A stretch of DNA of 64,000 nucleotides from Romboutsia faecis (lineage in GTDB: Bacteria > Bacillota > Clostridia > Peptostreptococcales > Peptostreptococcaceae): contig NZ_JACRWE010000005.1 of the NCBI RefSeq assembly GCF_014323405.1, positions 124,001 to 188,000 of the forward strand, in the 5' to 3' direction. Positions 52,498 through 61,907 of the stretch are shown piece by piece. Every line of letters begins with the position of its first letter. The first letter of the stretch is position 1. Both the position numbers and the translations under genes were made by a program. The notes under the pieces are model-generated. The model searched no databases and was not told where the DNA came from. It worked only from the letters and a program-made list of their open reading frames with translations.

Positions 52498-52878
52498 TTA
52501 TTTTTTCTTCTTACAATTTCCTTTAGGTTCTTTGATACCTTTTCTAACTTCGTATGCACCAACTAGTAATAAGAATCCTCCAAAAATTTTTCTTAATAAA
52601 TCAGAAGAAAGATAATTAGCCACAAAAGAGCCAAAGATTGCTCCTATAACGCCAAATAAAGCGATTGGTAGAACTAATTTAAATACAACTTTTTTATTTT
52701 TTATATGTATAAGAAGTGCAAAGATAGTCATTGGTATAGATGAAAGTAAATTAACGCTTTGTGCTATCTTAGGGTCAATAGACGCAAATAGTACTAAGGC
52801 AGGGATTAAAATTGTACCGCCCCCCATACCCATTCCACCTATTATCCCAGCAAAGAATCCTATTATTGCGATTAACAT
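52498..52878 (-). CDS. TSUP (TauE/SafE) half-transporter, second half
   Basis: 126 aa, about four membrane segments, matching one repeat of the TauE/SafE sulfite-exporter fold (FFAGIIGGMGMGGGTILIPAL). It ends in a Lys-rich tail (CKKKK). Full TSUP proteins are about 250 aa with two such repeats; here the halves are separate genes. Its ATG overlaps the stop of the upstream half by one base (TAATG), so translation is coupled and the products presumably form a heterodimer. Substrate (sulfite, sulfonate or other anion) unknown. Confidence 0.82.
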   Translation of the reverse strand: MLIAIIGFFAGIIGGMGMGGGTILIPALVLFASIDPKIAQSVNLLSSIPMTIFALLIHIKNKKVVFKLVLPIALFGVIGAIFGSFVANYLSSDLLRKIFGGFLLLVGAYEVRKGIKEPKGNCKKKK

Positions 52879-53255
52879 TAAAACACCATCCTTAAAGCAG
52901 CAATTATCATAATTACTCCAAATGAAATTCTAAGGAATCTACCTGTAACTTTGCATAATAATTTTGCGCCAATAATACCACCGATAATACTTCCAATGGC
53001 AGCCTGTATAGTTAATGTTATGTCATAAGTACCTTTTGAAATATAAATAACAGAACTTGCAGAAGATAAAAATATTATTATCGCAAGAGCTGTTGCATGA
53101 GATTTATGTTCTTCAACATCTAGAATATTATTTAAAATAGGTACTAAAAGAGTTCCTCCTCCTGAACCAAAAATACCATTTACAAATCCTGTGAATATAC
53201 CGATTATAGTATTTTTTATATTAAAGTCAAAATGCTTATTTTTTATAATTATCAC
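52878..53255 (-). CDS. TSUP (TauE/SafE) half-transporter, first half
   Basis: 125 aa, about four membrane segments, first repeat of the TSUP fold (IFTGFVNGIFGSGGGTLLVPIL, given in part: GFVNGIFGSGGGTLLVPIL). The annotated start GTG 53255 lies in the AAGAAGGTG ribosome site; the true start may be a rare ATT/ATA codon a few bases later, as no ATG occurs until deep in the protein. Together with the next gene it makes a complete 250-residue transporter split at the internal symmetry point. No regulator is adjacent on the same strand. Confidence 0.8.
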   Translation of the reverse strand: MIIIKNKHFDFNIKNTIIGIFTGFVNGIFGSGGGTLLVPILNNILDVEEHKSHATALAIIIFLSSASSVIYISKGTYDITLTIQAAIGSIIGGIIGAKLLCKVTGRFLRISFGVIMIIAALRMVF

Positions 53256-53423
53256 CTTCTTTAATTTGTATTTTGCACAGAATTATTGAATTATATTTAT
53301 ATATAAGGAAAACTTAATATAAAGTATATAAATATAATAGTTTACACTGCCACATAATACCAAAAGAATAAAAATTATATGATATAATGAATTTATATAA
53401 ATTCTAGGGAGGAAAAAAATAAT

Positions 53424-54194
53424 ATGCAAGCAAGTTTAAAAACAGATATAGAAATAAAAATAGAAAAAACTGTTGAGTGGCTTAGAGAAAAAGTAAAGGA
53501 AGCTAATTGTAAAGGGCTAGTAGTTGGAGTTTCTGGAGGAATAGATTCTGCAGTAGTTTGTAACCTTATAAAAAGAGCTTTTCCAGAAAATTCAGTAGGG
53601 GTAATAATGGAGATAAATAGCAATCCAAAGGATAAGGAAGATGCTTTAAAAGTTATAAATGGGTGTGGAATAAAACATATAGAACTAGACTTAACAAAGC
53701 AACAAGAGGAAATATTAAATAAAGTATTCAATCAATTACAAAATAAAGAAATATACAATGAAAATAATAAACAAATATCGGATGCAAATTTAAGAGCAAG
53801 AGTTAGAATGAGCACACTTTATACTGTAGCAAACAATTTAAATTACTTAGTAGTAGGAACAGATAATGCAGCTGAAGTTTATACAGGATACTTCACAAAG
53901 TATGGAGATGGTGGAGTGGATTTACTTCCAATTGCAAATATAACTAAAGCAGAAGTTTATGAATGGGCTAAAGTACTTGGAGTACATGAAGATGTAATAA
54001 ATAGAGCACCATCAGCAGGTTTATGGGAAGGACAGACTGATGAAAATGAAATGGGAACTACATATAATATGATAGATGCAGTAGTAGAAGGTAGATTAGA
54101 AGTAGTGCCTCAAAAAGATAGAGAAATAATAGAAAGATTACATAGAATAAGTGCTCATAAAAGAGCAGTGGCACCAGCACCACCTAAGTTCTAA
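53424..54194 (+). CDS. nadE: NAD+ synthase, ammonia-dependent
   Basis: Last step of NAD synthesis: deamido-NAD, ATP and NH3 to NAD+, 256 aa. The PP-loop is SGGIDS at 37-42; VVGTDNAAEVYTGYFTKYGDGGVDLLPI is the characteristic substrate-binding block (positions about 147-174). There is no glutaminase domain, so it uses free ammonia, like B. subtilis NadE. RBS AGGGAGG. Downstream is yebC, 139 bases away. Confidence 0.95.
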   Translation: MQASLKTDIEIKIEKTVEWLREKVKEANCKGLVVGVSGGIDSAVVCNLIKRAFPENSVGVIMEINSNPKDKEDALKVINGCGIKHIELDLTKQQEEILNKVFNQLQNKEIYNENNKQISDANLRARVRMSTLYTVANNLNYLVVGTDNAAEVYTGYFTKYGDGGVDLLPIANITKAEVYEWAKVLGVHEDVINRAPSAGLWEGQTDENEMGTTYNMIDAVVEGRLEVVPQKDREIIERLHRISAHKRAVAPAPPKF

Positions 54195-54333
54195 TTTACT
54201 AAAAGAACTATTTGTGCTAAAATTTATTAGTAAATTAAATTTTAATTTATTAAATTTATAAATATATGGGTATATGAAATACTTATACTCGTGAATTAAT
54301 AAAACACTATTATACGTATTAAGGAGTGGAATT

Positions 54334-55056
54334 ATGGGACGTATAGGAAACATAATCAACAGAAAAGGTAAGCAAGACGCTAAAAGAGCGAAAATATTTA
54401 CTAAACATGCTAGAGCAATAGCTGTTGCAGCTAAAGAAGGTGGACCAGATCCAGAATACAATGCAGCATTAAAAACTGCTATAGAAAAAGCTAAGGCTGA
54501 TAATATGCCAAATGATAACTTAGAAAGAGCTATAGCAAAAGGTGCAGGCGGTGGAGCTAATGAAAACTTTGAAACTATAGTTTATGAAGGATACGGACCA
54601 GGAGGAGTTGCAGTTATAGTTGAAACATTAACTGATAACAAAAATAGAACAGCTGGTAATGTAAGATATTACTTCGATAAAAATGGAGGTAACTTAGGAA
54701 CTAGTGGTTGTGTATCATTCATGTTTGATAATAAAGGACAAATATTAATAGAAGCTAATGATGATGTTACTGAAGATGAGTTAATGGAAATAGCTTTAGA
54801 AGCTGGAGCAGAAGATTTTATAGCTGAAGAAGACGGATATGAAGTAGTAACTGCGCCAGAAGATTTTGCAGCAGTTAGAGATGAATTAGCAGCTAAAGGA
54901 TATGAATTCATATCTGCACAAGTTAAGCTAATACCTCAAACTACTACTGAATTAACTGATGAAACTCAATTAAAGAACATGAACAAATTAGTTGATATGT
55001 TAGAAGATGATGACGATGTTCAAAATGTATATCATAACTGGGAAATAGCTGAATAG
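54334..55056 (+). CDS. yebC: YebC/PmpR family protein
   Basis: 240 aa, full length for the family. N-terminal [20 protein letters not shown] and [16 protein letters not shown] are the typical marks, with the acidic C-terminal domain ([20 protein letters not shown]). Formerly called a transcription regulator; recent work on the family links it to relief of ribosome stalling at proline runs. RBS AAGGAGTGG. Confidence 0.95.
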   Translation: MGRIGNIINRKGKQDAKRAKIFTKHARAIAVAAKEGGPDPEYNAALKTAIEKAKADNMPNDNLERAIAKGAGGGANENFETIVYEGYGPGGVAVIVETLTDNKNRTAGNVRYYFDKNGGNLGTSGCVSFMFDNKGQILIEANDDVTEDELMEIALEAGAEDFIAEEDGYEVVTAPEDFAAVRDELAAKGYEFISAQVKLIPQTTTELTDETQLKNMNKLVDMLEDDDDVQNVYHNWEIAE

Positions 55057-55126
55057 TTTTTAAAATTAAGTTATATCAATAATTTGAAGATTTTATAATT
55101 GAATATATTTATATGTTAAGATAAAT

Positions 55127-55186
55127 AAAAACACCTCTGACTATGATGTATAGATTAAATCTATATTGATTAGTTGGAGGTGTTTT
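55127..55186 (+). terminator. Terminator after yebC
   Basis: AAAACACCTC at 55128-55137 and GAGGTGTTTT at 55177-55186 with an inner hairpin AGATT-TAA-ATCT. Confidence 0.7.
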
Positions 55187-55253
55187 GCTGATTAAAAATA
55201 CAAATCAGTATATTAAATTAATTCTATATTTTCAAACAATTTGTCGGAAAATG

Positions 55254-55282
55254 TTTACTTTGAAAGAAAATCGTTATATAAT
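55254..55282 (+). promoter_or_regulatory. Promoter of the DUF969-DUF979-pcp operon
   Basis: TTTACT at 55254-55259, 17 bases, TATAAT at 55277-55282; 50 bases before the first ATG. Confidence 0.6.
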
Positions 55283-55332
55283 TAATACTAAGATAACTAA
55301 CTATATAAAATTTTAGAGGAGAAGGTGACATC

Positions 55333-56022
55333 ATGGAATTAGTAGGAATCTTAATTATAATCGTAGGATTTGCTTTAAAGCTGGATACAATAGCAGTTGT
55401 AGTGACAGCTGGTGTTGCAACAGGACTAGTAGCAGACATGAGTATTGTAGAGATACTTAATACTTTAGGAGAAGCGTTTATAACTAATAGAACAACTTGC
55501 TTATTCATGCTTACTATACCAATAATAGGTTTATGTGAAAGATATGGATTAAAGGCTAAAGCAATAATGATTATTAAGAAGGCGAACGGTTTATCAACAG
55601 GTATCCTTTTAAGTGGATACACATTTATAAGAGAAGCTACAATAGCTATGGGGGTTACTCTTGGAGGACATCCGCAATTTGTTAGACCTCTTGTAAGTCC
55701 AATGGCTGAAGGTGCAGCTGTTGCGAAATATGGAGAATTAGATGAAAAAGATTTAGATAAAATAAGAGCTCAGGCAGCAGCATCTGATAATATAGGTAAC
55801 TTCTGTGCTCAAAATTTATTCTTAGCTAATGCAGGGATATTGTTGATAGTATCAACGTTAGAATCTCAAGGAATAATAGTTGATCCACTTCAGCTTAATA
55901 AGGCTGCTATACCTGTAGCTATTATATCGCTTATTATATGGGTAATACAAAATATATTATTTGATAAAAAGTTAAATAAGAAATATGCTTCTAGAAATAG
56001 CAATGTAGGAGGTGCAAAGTAA
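55333..56022 (+). CDS. DUF969 family membrane protein
   Basis: 229 aa membrane protein. About five hydrophobic segments; IVGFALKLDTIAVVVTAGVATGL and TLGEAFITNRTTCLFMLTIP (each a short part) are typical of DUF969. Its partner DUF979 follows directly, and the pair together resembles a split transporter of the ion-transporter superfamily. With pcp and a gamma-glutamylcyclotransferase in the operon it is a candidate carrier for pyroglutamate or pyroglutamyl peptides (inference). ATG behind AGAGGAGAAGG. Confidence 0.85.
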   Translation: MELVGILIIIVGFALKLDTIAVVVTAGVATGLVADMSIVEILNTLGEAFITNRTTCLFMLTIPIIGLCERYGLKAKAIMIIKKANGLSTGILLSGYTFIREATIAMGVTLGGHPQFVRPLVSPMAEGAAVAKYGELDEKDLDKIRAQAAASDNIGNFCAQNLFLANAGILLIVSTLESQGIIVDPLQLNKAAIPVAIISLIIWVIQNILFDKKLNKKYASRNSNVGGAK

Positions 56023-56023
56023 T

Positions 56024-56953
56024 ATGGATATGGCACAACTTTCAAACAGTTTATTAGAGCTATTTTACATAATATTAGGATTATACATGGGAATAACAAT
56101 GGTATTCACATTAAAAGATAAAAATCACAAAACTAGAATAGGAACAGCAGTATTCTGGGGAATATTGTCGGTAACATTTATATTTGGAAAACTAATACCA
56201 AATACAATAGTAGGTATATTAGTAGTTGTTATAGCAGTATTATCAGCAACTAAGCAAATAAATGTAGGAACATTAAAACAATTAGATGAAACATTTGCGA
56301 ACTTAAAAGCAGAAAAATTAGGTTTGAAAATATTTATACCTTCATTACTTATAGCTATAGTAGCTATGCTTATAGCTCAATTTACTGAACTTTCTGGAAC
56401 AGTAGCAATAGGTATATCTTCAACTGTATCATTGGTAATAACTTTTGTAATAACTAAAGCTAAGCCGATAGAATTTCTTGAAGATAGTAACAGAATGTAC
56501 CAAGCCATGGGATCATTCACAATACTTCCTCAATTACTAGCATCTTTAGGAGTATTATTTACTGTAGCTGGTGTAGGAGATAAAATATCATCTATAATAT
56601 CAGGTGTTATACCACAAGGAAATATATTAATAGGCGTTATAGCATACTGTGTAGGTATGGCATTATTTACAGCAATTATGGGTAATGCATTTGCGGCATT
56701 TTCTGTTATAACTGTTGGTGTTGGTATACCATTTGTCTTTGCTCAAGGTGGAGATCCAGTAGTATGTTCAATGCTTGCATTAACAGCTGGATACTGTGGA
56801 ACATTTTTAACGCCAATGGCTGCAAACTTTAACGTATTACCAGCAGCCTTATTAGAACTTAAAGATAAAAATGCAGTAATAAAAGCACAAGCTCCTTTAG
56901 CTTTAATTTTATTAGTAGTACATATAATTCTTATGTACACTTTAGGATTTTAA
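56024..56953 (+). CDS. DUF979 family membrane protein
   Basis: 309 aa membrane protein with about eight to ten hydrophobic segments. The second half contains GYCGTFLTPMAANFNVLPAALLE (in part), resembling the substrate loops of dicarboxylate and gluconate carriers. ATG 56024 is preferred since AGGAGGTG ends nine bases before it; a GTG at 56012 overlaps that site. It starts two bases after DUF969 ends, and the two proteins very likely act as one complex. Confidence 0.85.
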   Translation: MDMAQLSNSLLELFYIILGLYMGITMVFTLKDKNHKTRIGTAVFWGILSVTFIFGKLIPNTIVGILVVVIAVLSATKQINVGTLKQLDETFANLKAEKLGLKIFIPSLLIAIVAMLIAQFTELSGTVAIGISSTVSLVITFVITKAKPIEFLEDSNRMYQAMGSFTILPQLLASLGVLFTVAGVGDKISSIISGVIPQGNILIGVIAYCVGMALFTAIMGNAFAAFSVITVGVGIPFVFAQGGDPVVCSMLALTAGYCGTFLTPMAANFNVLPAALLELKDKNAVIKAQAPLALILLVVHIILMYTLGF

Positions 56954-56990
56954 TTATAAATATAGGTAATTCTTTATAGGAGGAAAGACA

Positions 56991-57632
56991 ATGAAGATTT
57001 TATTAACAGGATTTGACCCATTTGGAGGAGAACCAGTAAATCCAGCTGAAGAGGCTGTAAAGATGGTAAGTAATAATATAAATGGAGCTGAAGTTATAAA
57101 GATAACTATACCTACAGTTCAAACTAAATCAGTTAAAGCAATTGAGGATGCTATAAAAACTCATAATCCAGATATAGTAATATCTGTAGGACAAGCTGGA
57201 GGTAGATTTGATATAACTCCAGAAAGAGTTGCTATAAATATAGATGATTTTAGAATAAAAGATAATGAAGGAAATCAACCAACAGATGAAATAATACAAG
57301 AAGATGGTCAAGCTGCATATTTTACGAATTTACCAGTAAAAGCAATGATAAAGCACATGAATGATAACAATATACCAGCAACTTTATCTAATACAGCAGG
57401 TACGTTTGTATGTAATCATGTAATGTACGGGATATTATATATGATAGATAAAAAGTATCCTAACATAAAAGGTGGTTTTATACATATACCTTATATGACT
57501 TCTCAAGTTATGGATAAGAAAAATACACCATATATGTCTTTAAATGAAATAGTTAGGGGATTAGAGCTTGCAATAGAAGCCTGTACTTTATACAACGAAG
57601 ATATAAAAACTATAGGTGGAGAAATTTGCTAA
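56991..57632 (+). CDS. pcp: Pyroglutamyl-peptidase I
   Basis: Cysteine peptidase that removes N-terminal pyroglutamate from peptides, 213 aa. The catalytic triad is E79 (in [11 protein letters not shown]), C141 ([12 protein letters not shown]) and H165 (GGFIHIPYM). The N-terminal [17 protein letters not shown] is the family signature. It sits in the operon with DUF969, DUF979 and a GGCT-like gene, all linked to 5-oxoproline chemistry. RBS AGGAGG. Confidence 0.95.
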   Translation: MKILLTGFDPFGGEPVNPAEEAVKMVSNNINGAEVIKITIPTVQTKSVKAIEDAIKTHNPDIVISVGQAGGRFDITPERVAINIDDFRIKDNEGNQPTDEIIQEDGQAAYFTNLPVKAMIKHMNDNNIPATLSNTAGTFVCNHVMYGILYMIDKKYPNIKGGFIHIPYMTSQVMDKKNTPYMSLNEIVRGLELAIEACTLYNEDIKTIGGEIC

Positions 57633-58063
57633 TGAGAAATATTAATATTTTTGTTTATGGAAGTTTAAGAGAAGGATTCTTCAACTATAATAAATATTTA
57701 GAAGGTAAAGTATCTAATAAAAAAGAAGCTAAGCTTGAAAATATGAAATTACATCATATGCCTTATAAGGGGTATCCAGCAATAACTCATGGTAATGATA
57801 CAATATTAGGTGAAATAATGGTCATAAATGAAGATGATTATGAAGAAACTGTAAAAGCTATGGATGAAATGGAAGGGTTTATAAGTGAAAATAATCCTGA
57901 CAATGAATACCATAAGGTAATTTTAGATGTAGAAGACATTACAACTAATAAAAAAGAAAAGTGTTTTGTGTATTTCTATAACAAAGATAAAGATAAAGAG
58001 TTTGATAGTAAATCAATATATATTTCAAATGGTGATTGGAAAAAATATATGCTTACAAAGTAA
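57632..58063 (+). CDS. Gamma-glutamylcyclotransferase-like (AIG2/GGCT) protein
   Basis: 143 aa with the GGCT fold: NIFVYGSLREGFFNYNKYL contains the YGSL motif that holds the gamma-glutamyl group, and the acidic EMEGFISENNPDNEY contains the likely catalytic Glu region. GGCT enzymes release 5-oxoproline from gamma-glutamyl compounds. The ATG shares its A with the pcp stop (TAATG), so translation is coupled to pcp. That places it firmly in the pyroglutamate operon. RBS AGGTGGAG. Confidence 0.82.
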   Translation: MRNINIFVYGSLREGFFNYNKYLEGKVSNKKEAKLENMKLHHMPYKGYPAITHGNDTILGEIMVINEDDYEETVKAMDEMEGFISENNPDNEYHKVILDVEDITTNKKEKCFVYFYNKDKDKEFDSKSIYISNGDWKKYMLTK

Positions 58064-58075
58064 ATTAAAAAGAAA

Positions 58076-58107
58076 GCTACTCTAGTAATTAGAGTAGCTT
58101 CTTTATT
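58076..58107 (+). terminator. Terminator of the pcp operon
   Basis: GCTACTCTA-GTAAT-TAGAGTAGC, 9-bp perfect stem, then TTCTTTATTT. Confidence 0.75.
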
Positions 58108-58228
58108 TATAAAGTACAATAAAGCAGAGTATACATATGAGTTAAATATAAAGTTTTGAAGTAAAGAGCGAATAAATTGATGTTCATAACGAAATAATAT
58201 TACTAAATTATTTAAGGAGGTACATATT

Positions 58229-58909
58229 TTGTTTAAACATGATAAGAATTTATTTCATAAAGTAAGTGTTGAAAAGCCAAATCCTCAATATGCAGTCCTA
58301 ATGCAAGAACAACTTGGAGGAGCAAATGGAGAACTTAAAGCAGCTATGCAATACTTATCACAAAGTTTTAGAGTTAAAGATCCTGAAATAAAAGATTTAT
58401 TTTTAGATATAGCAGCAGAAGAATTAAGTCATATGGAAATGGTAGCTCAAACTATAAATCTTTTAAATGGACATGATGTAGATTACAAAGCAATTGATGT
58501 AGGCGAACTAGAAGCACAAGTTTTATCTGGGTTAGCACCAGATTTAAAAAACTCATCAGGTGTACCTTGGACAGCTGACTATGTAAGTGTAACAGGAGAT
58601 TTAGTTGCAGACTTACTATCAAATATAGCATCAGAACAAAGAGCAAAAGTTGTTTATGAATATTTATATAGACAAATTGAAGATAAACATGTTAGAGAAA
58701 CTATAGATTTCTTACTTAATAGAGAAGAGGCACACAATGCTTTATTTAGAGATGCACTAAATAAAGTAAAAGATACTGGATCAAATAAAGATTTTGGAGT
58801 TACAGAAGACTCTAAGTTATACTTTGACTTATCTTCACCTGGACCTAATAATCATGACGGAAAAATCAATATAACACCTCCATCATTTGAAGACCCTATA
58901 AAAAAATAA
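58229..58909 (+). CDS. Manganese catalase family protein, CotJC type
   Basis: 226 aa di-manganese protein related to CotJC, a spore-coat component, and to clostridial coat catalases. Metal ligands are E35 (GANGELKAAM), E65 and H68 (EELSHMEM), a Glu in ASEQRAKVVYEYL near 146, and E-x2-H in NREEAHNALF near 178-181. Enzymes of this group break down peroxide. TTG start behind AAGGAGGT. A coat location is inferred from homology, with no neighbouring coat gene. Confidence 0.9.
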   Translation: MFKHDKNLFHKVSVEKPNPQYAVLMQEQLGGANGELKAAMQYLSQSFRVKDPEIKDLFLDIAAEELSHMEMVAQTINLLNGHDVDYKAIDVGELEAQVLSGLAPDLKNSSGVPWTADYVSVTGDLVADLLSNIASEQRAKVVYEYLYRQIEDKHVRETIDFLLNREEAHNALFRDALNKVKDTGSNKDFGVTEDSKLYFDLSSPGPNNHDGKINITPPSFEDPIKK

Positions 58910-58929
58910 ATCTATAAGCTATGAAAATA

Positions 58930-58975
58930 AAAAGTACCTCAGAGCATTATTATAATTCTAAGGTACTTTTATTTA
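58930..58975. terminator. Terminator between convergent genes
   Basis: AAAAGTACCT / AGGTACTTTT with inner AGA/TCT, then TATTTATA. Confidence 0.75.
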
Positions 58976-58981
58976 TATAAT

Positions 58982-59920
58982 CTAAGCTAATGTTTTAAAT
59001 TCATATCCATTATCTTTATAATATTTTATTATTTTAGGTAAAGCTTTGGCAGTTTCTTCTTTTCCGTAAGTATCGTGCATTAATAAAACTACCATTTCCT
59101 TACCTTCAGATGTTTTTATAGCTTCCTCAGCTAGTTGATCAGCATTTTTCTTTCTACCTTCAGCATCTTTATTTAATGCATTCCAGTCGATTGAAGCCAT
59201 GTTATTTTCTTCTAAATAAGAATCTAAAGCGTCCATACCTCTCCAAGACATATGACCACCTGGACATCTAATTACCCTTGTTGAGAAATATTTACCAAGA
59301 GTATCTTTTAATAAATCATCAGTCTTTTTAAAATCAGCTAAAAATGCATCTAAGTCTAATGTTCTATTTGGGTATAACTTTTTATAGTCATGAGACCAAG
59401 AGTGATTAGCAATAGCATGTCCATTATTTAATTCTTCTTTTAATAAATCTTTTGCTTTTTCTCCGCCTCTTTCAATATTTTCTCCTGTTACGAAGAAAGT
59501 AGCTTTAACATCATTTTCTTTTAATATTCTTAAAACCTCAGGTGTTACAGTAGTAGAAGTACCATCATCGAAAGTTAAGAATACAATTTTTTCGCCGTTA
59601 TTAGAGTAGTCAAATGAAGCTAATTTTTCTGCGACCTTAACAGCATCATATGAATATTTTTTTGCGTCGTTTCTTACTCCGACCATATATTTCTTCTTCT
59701 CTTCTTCTTCTTTACGTTTTTTTTCAGCTAAGGCTTTAGCCTCTTCTTCTTTACGCTTTTCTTCTAATTTTATTGCTTGCTGTTCTTTGAAAAATTGAGT
59801 AGTAGCAGAAACTACTTTTACTCCACCAAATACAATTACACAAGCCATTAGAACTGTTAAAGCTTTTTTAGATCCACTAGATTTTTTCTTTTTCGGACTA
59901 AAAATATTATTATTCTTCAT
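58982..59920 (-). CDS. Polysaccharide deacetylase, membrane-anchored
   Basis: 312 aa NodB-domain enzyme that removes acetyl groups from wall polymers (peptidoglycan GlcNAc most likely). Membrane anchor at about 20-38, then a Glu/Lys coiled coil (45-78), then the catalytic domain: D118-D119 in LTFDDGTS and the metal pair H173-H177 in HSWSH. RCPGGHMSW and the C-terminal LMHDTYG supply the remaining motifs. Deacetylation gives lysozyme resistance in pathogens of this group. RBS GGGGGAAC. Confidence 0.9.
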   Translation of the reverse strand: MKNNNIFSPKKKKSSGSKKALTVLMACVIVFGGVKVVSATTQFFKEQQAIKLEEKRKEEEAKALAEKKRKEEEEKKKYMVGVRNDAKKYSYDAVKVAEKLASFDYSNNGEKIVFLTFDDGTSTTVTPEVLRILKENDVKATFFVTGENIERGGEKAKDLLKEELNNGHAIANHSWSHDYKKLYPNRTLDLDAFLADFKKTDDLLKDTLGKYFSTRVIRCPGGHMSWRGMDALDSYLEENNMASIDWNALNKDAEGRKKNADQLAEEAIKTSEGKEMVVLLMHDTYGKEETAKALPKIIKYYKDNGYEFKTLA

Positions 59921-60057
59921 AATGTTCCCCCTCGTATATTAATTTGTCGAATCCTTATACTTATATTATATACTGTGTATATCAAATGGTCTATTGTGTA
60001 AATACTTACAGTTTTGTAACTAGGAGTAAAGGGGTAGATTTAATTAGAATATATTAT

Positions 60058-60708
60058 TTAATTATTAGCTAAATCAAAATCTGTATTAACTAACTTATTA
60101 AAAATATTTTTACTATAAGTGTGTAAAAATTGCATCATTGGTCCTATTGTAAAGATTATTATTATACTCCCAAGACCTACAGGGCCGCCAAGTAATAAAG
60201 CAATTATAAGTCCACTAGATTCAGATACAATTTTACCTGCCATTAGAGATAAATTAAGCTTAGACTTTATTGCAAGCATAAAATAGTCTAATGGAGTATT
60301 AGGTAATTCAGAAACTAGGTATATAGAAATACCTAAGCTTATAACTGGTAATGAAATCATAAATAATATAAATTGCATTATAGAAGTATTTGGGCTTATT
60401 CCATTAAAAATTATAAATCCTAAGTCTACGAAAAGTCCTAAAACTAAAGATGTTATTATAGGTGTGATTTTTGGAAACTCTTTATTTAGAATTCCACCTA
60501 TAATTAAGTTTAGAACAGCTACAATATTCATACAAATTCCAACTGATAATTTAAGATGGTAACTTACACCTATATTTACAGCATCCCAAGGGCCTGCACC
60601 AAAGTTAGAAATAGCATTTAATGCTATACCAAGGCCCATAATAGAAAGGCCAACTATGTAAAATAAAATTCTTACTATGTTTTTTCTTTTATCAAAAAAA
60701 GCAGTCAT
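60058..60708 (-). CDS. YczE/YyaS/YitT-type membrane protein
   Basis: 216 aa, about five to six membrane segments, function unknown. The N-terminal GLGIALNAISNFGAGPWDAV is the conserved block of the YczE group, with PLDYFMLAIKSK in the middle. Members are suspected transporters. ATG behind AGGAGGTATAAT. It stands alone. Confidence 0.78.
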   Translation of the reverse strand: MTAFFDKRKNIVRILFYIVGLSIMGLGIALNAISNFGAGPWDAVNIGVSYHLKLSVGICMNIVAVLNLIIGGILNKEFPKITPIITSLVLGLFVDLGFIIFNGISPNTSIMQFILFMISLPVISLGISIYLVSELPNTPLDYFMLAIKSKLNLSLMAGKIVSESSGLIIALLLGGPVGLGSIIIIFTIGPMMQFLHTYSKNIFNKLVNTDFDLANN

Positions 60709-60889
60709 TATTATACCTCCTGAAATCTAAATTTATGAAATTCATGATATCATGCCTCAATAAAATAATCAATAGTTTAAAGGTATAAGCATATGCTTAA
60801 TAGATATACAAAAGAAGTGTTTCAATATGTTGTTTCTACATATTTTATGCTATACAATTATAGTGATATTAAAATAGGGGGGATAAGGA

Positions 60890-61339
60890 ATGTATATTTG
60901 TATTGATGATGATTTACCAGGTTGGTTAAAATTCGATTTAAGAAAAGAAGATGGAATATGTAAATGTAAAAAGAATTTTAATATAATTCATGAAGAAATG
61001 GTAAAAACAAGATTAAAGAGAGATGAAGAATATGAAAATTCAAATACATTTATATTTGAAGATATAACTTATTATGTAAAATGTAGTGAATGTAATAAAT
61101 TGTATAAAATACAGGTTAAATATGAAGGTAATAAGAAAGATGATTATACTGATATATTAAATATAAAAGAAATTACTCCAGAATACATAATACTTAATAT
61201 TAAGAATAGAGAAGAAAAGGAAGAAGTTCTTTATAATATGGGATATAAAGATTTATTAGTGCAGGTATATAAATTTATTGATAATGAAGATAGAAGAGAA
61301 ATTAAGTATAAGGTTACTAATAATACATATATGCTGTAA
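60890..61339 (+). CDS. Hypothetical protein with CxC and CxxC pairs
   Basis: 149 aa, not recognised. N-terminal region DGICKCKKNF and a middle CSECNKLYKIQ give one CxC and one CxxC, suited to a zinc ribbon. The rest is charged and probably mostly beta-strand. ATG behind AGGGGGGAT. It stands alone between a YczE-like gene and a convergent DUF1540 gene. No function is offered. Confidence 0.6.
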   Translation: MYICIDDDLPGWLKFDLRKEDGICKCKKNFNIIHEEMVKTRLKRDEEYENSNTFIFEDITYYVKCSECNKLYKIQVKYEGNKKDDYTDILNIKEITPEYIILNIKNREEKEEVLYNMGYKDLLVQVYKFIDNEDRREIKYKVTNNTYML

Positions 61340-61362
61340 ATAATAATTAAATATATAATTAG

Positions 61363-61397
61363 AAAAAGTGCTTATTTAAATAAATAAGCACTTTTTC
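61363..61397. terminator. Terminator between convergent genes
   Basis: AAAAAGTGCTTATTTA-AA-TAAATAAGCACTTTTT, a 16-bp perfect stem. Confidence 0.85.
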
Positions 61398-61424
61398 TTT
61401 GTAAAAATTATTTATGCTATAAGT

Positions 61425-61748
61425 TTATTTACATTTAAAACTAGAACAGTAAGTTTCAGAATAAAGATTAGCTCTACCAACACTTGAAGTTATGCCTATA
61501 TCATTTAAAGCACATATGTTTCCTGCATTATAAGTACAAGTTTTTACATTGCAACCTATTATGTTGCAAGGCCCATCATCATTTGTGTTGTTAGTTAATG
61601 TACTATATGTAGATTCATCTAAAAATGAGCTGCAACAAGTATGATTACTAGTACGAGCTTTCTTACCGTTTACTGAAATTTTATTTGCGTAGCATATTCC
61701 ACTGTCATTGTGAGAACAGTTAATTACATTACATCCAATTCTTGCCAT
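61425..61748 (-). CDS. DUF1540 protein with two repeats
   Basis: 107 aa. Two copies of the DUF1540 Cys motif: IGCNVINCSHNDSGICYANKI and later IGCNVKTCTYNAGNICALNDI (given in part), each with a trailing Cys (HTCCSSF, TYCSSF), so eight or more metal-binding Cys. Function unknown; common in spore-forming Firmicutes. The start MARIGC is chosen since it follows GGAGGTAATACA; an upstream in-frame ATG at 61778 lacks a ribosome site. Confidence 0.82.
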   Translation of the reverse strand: MARIGCNVINCSHNDSGICYANKISVNGKKARTSNHTCCSSFLDESTYSTLTNNTNDDGPCNIIGCNVKTCTYNAGNICALNDIGITSSVGRANLYSETYCSSFKCK

Positions 61749-61907
61749 TGTATTACCTCCTAACAATATATTAATCATTAAGAAGTATTTCCAATTTAAT
61801 CAAAAATTATATCATTTAAAGTAAAATAGCAATCCTATATTTTGAATTAGTCTTACTAACACAAAATAATAGGAAGCTATAAAAGTATTTATAAGGAATA
61901 AAAATTT

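Noticed and set aside
55236..55254. CodY-like sequence AATTTGTCGGAAAAT before the DUF969 operon
   Set aside because: Resembles AATTTTCNGAAAATT only with an extra base inside; too weak to call.
60786..60799. 14-bp palindrome TAAGCATATGCTTA upstream of the 60890 gene
   Set aside because: Perfect but AT-rich, single, and not tied to a known regulator; expected occasionally by chance.
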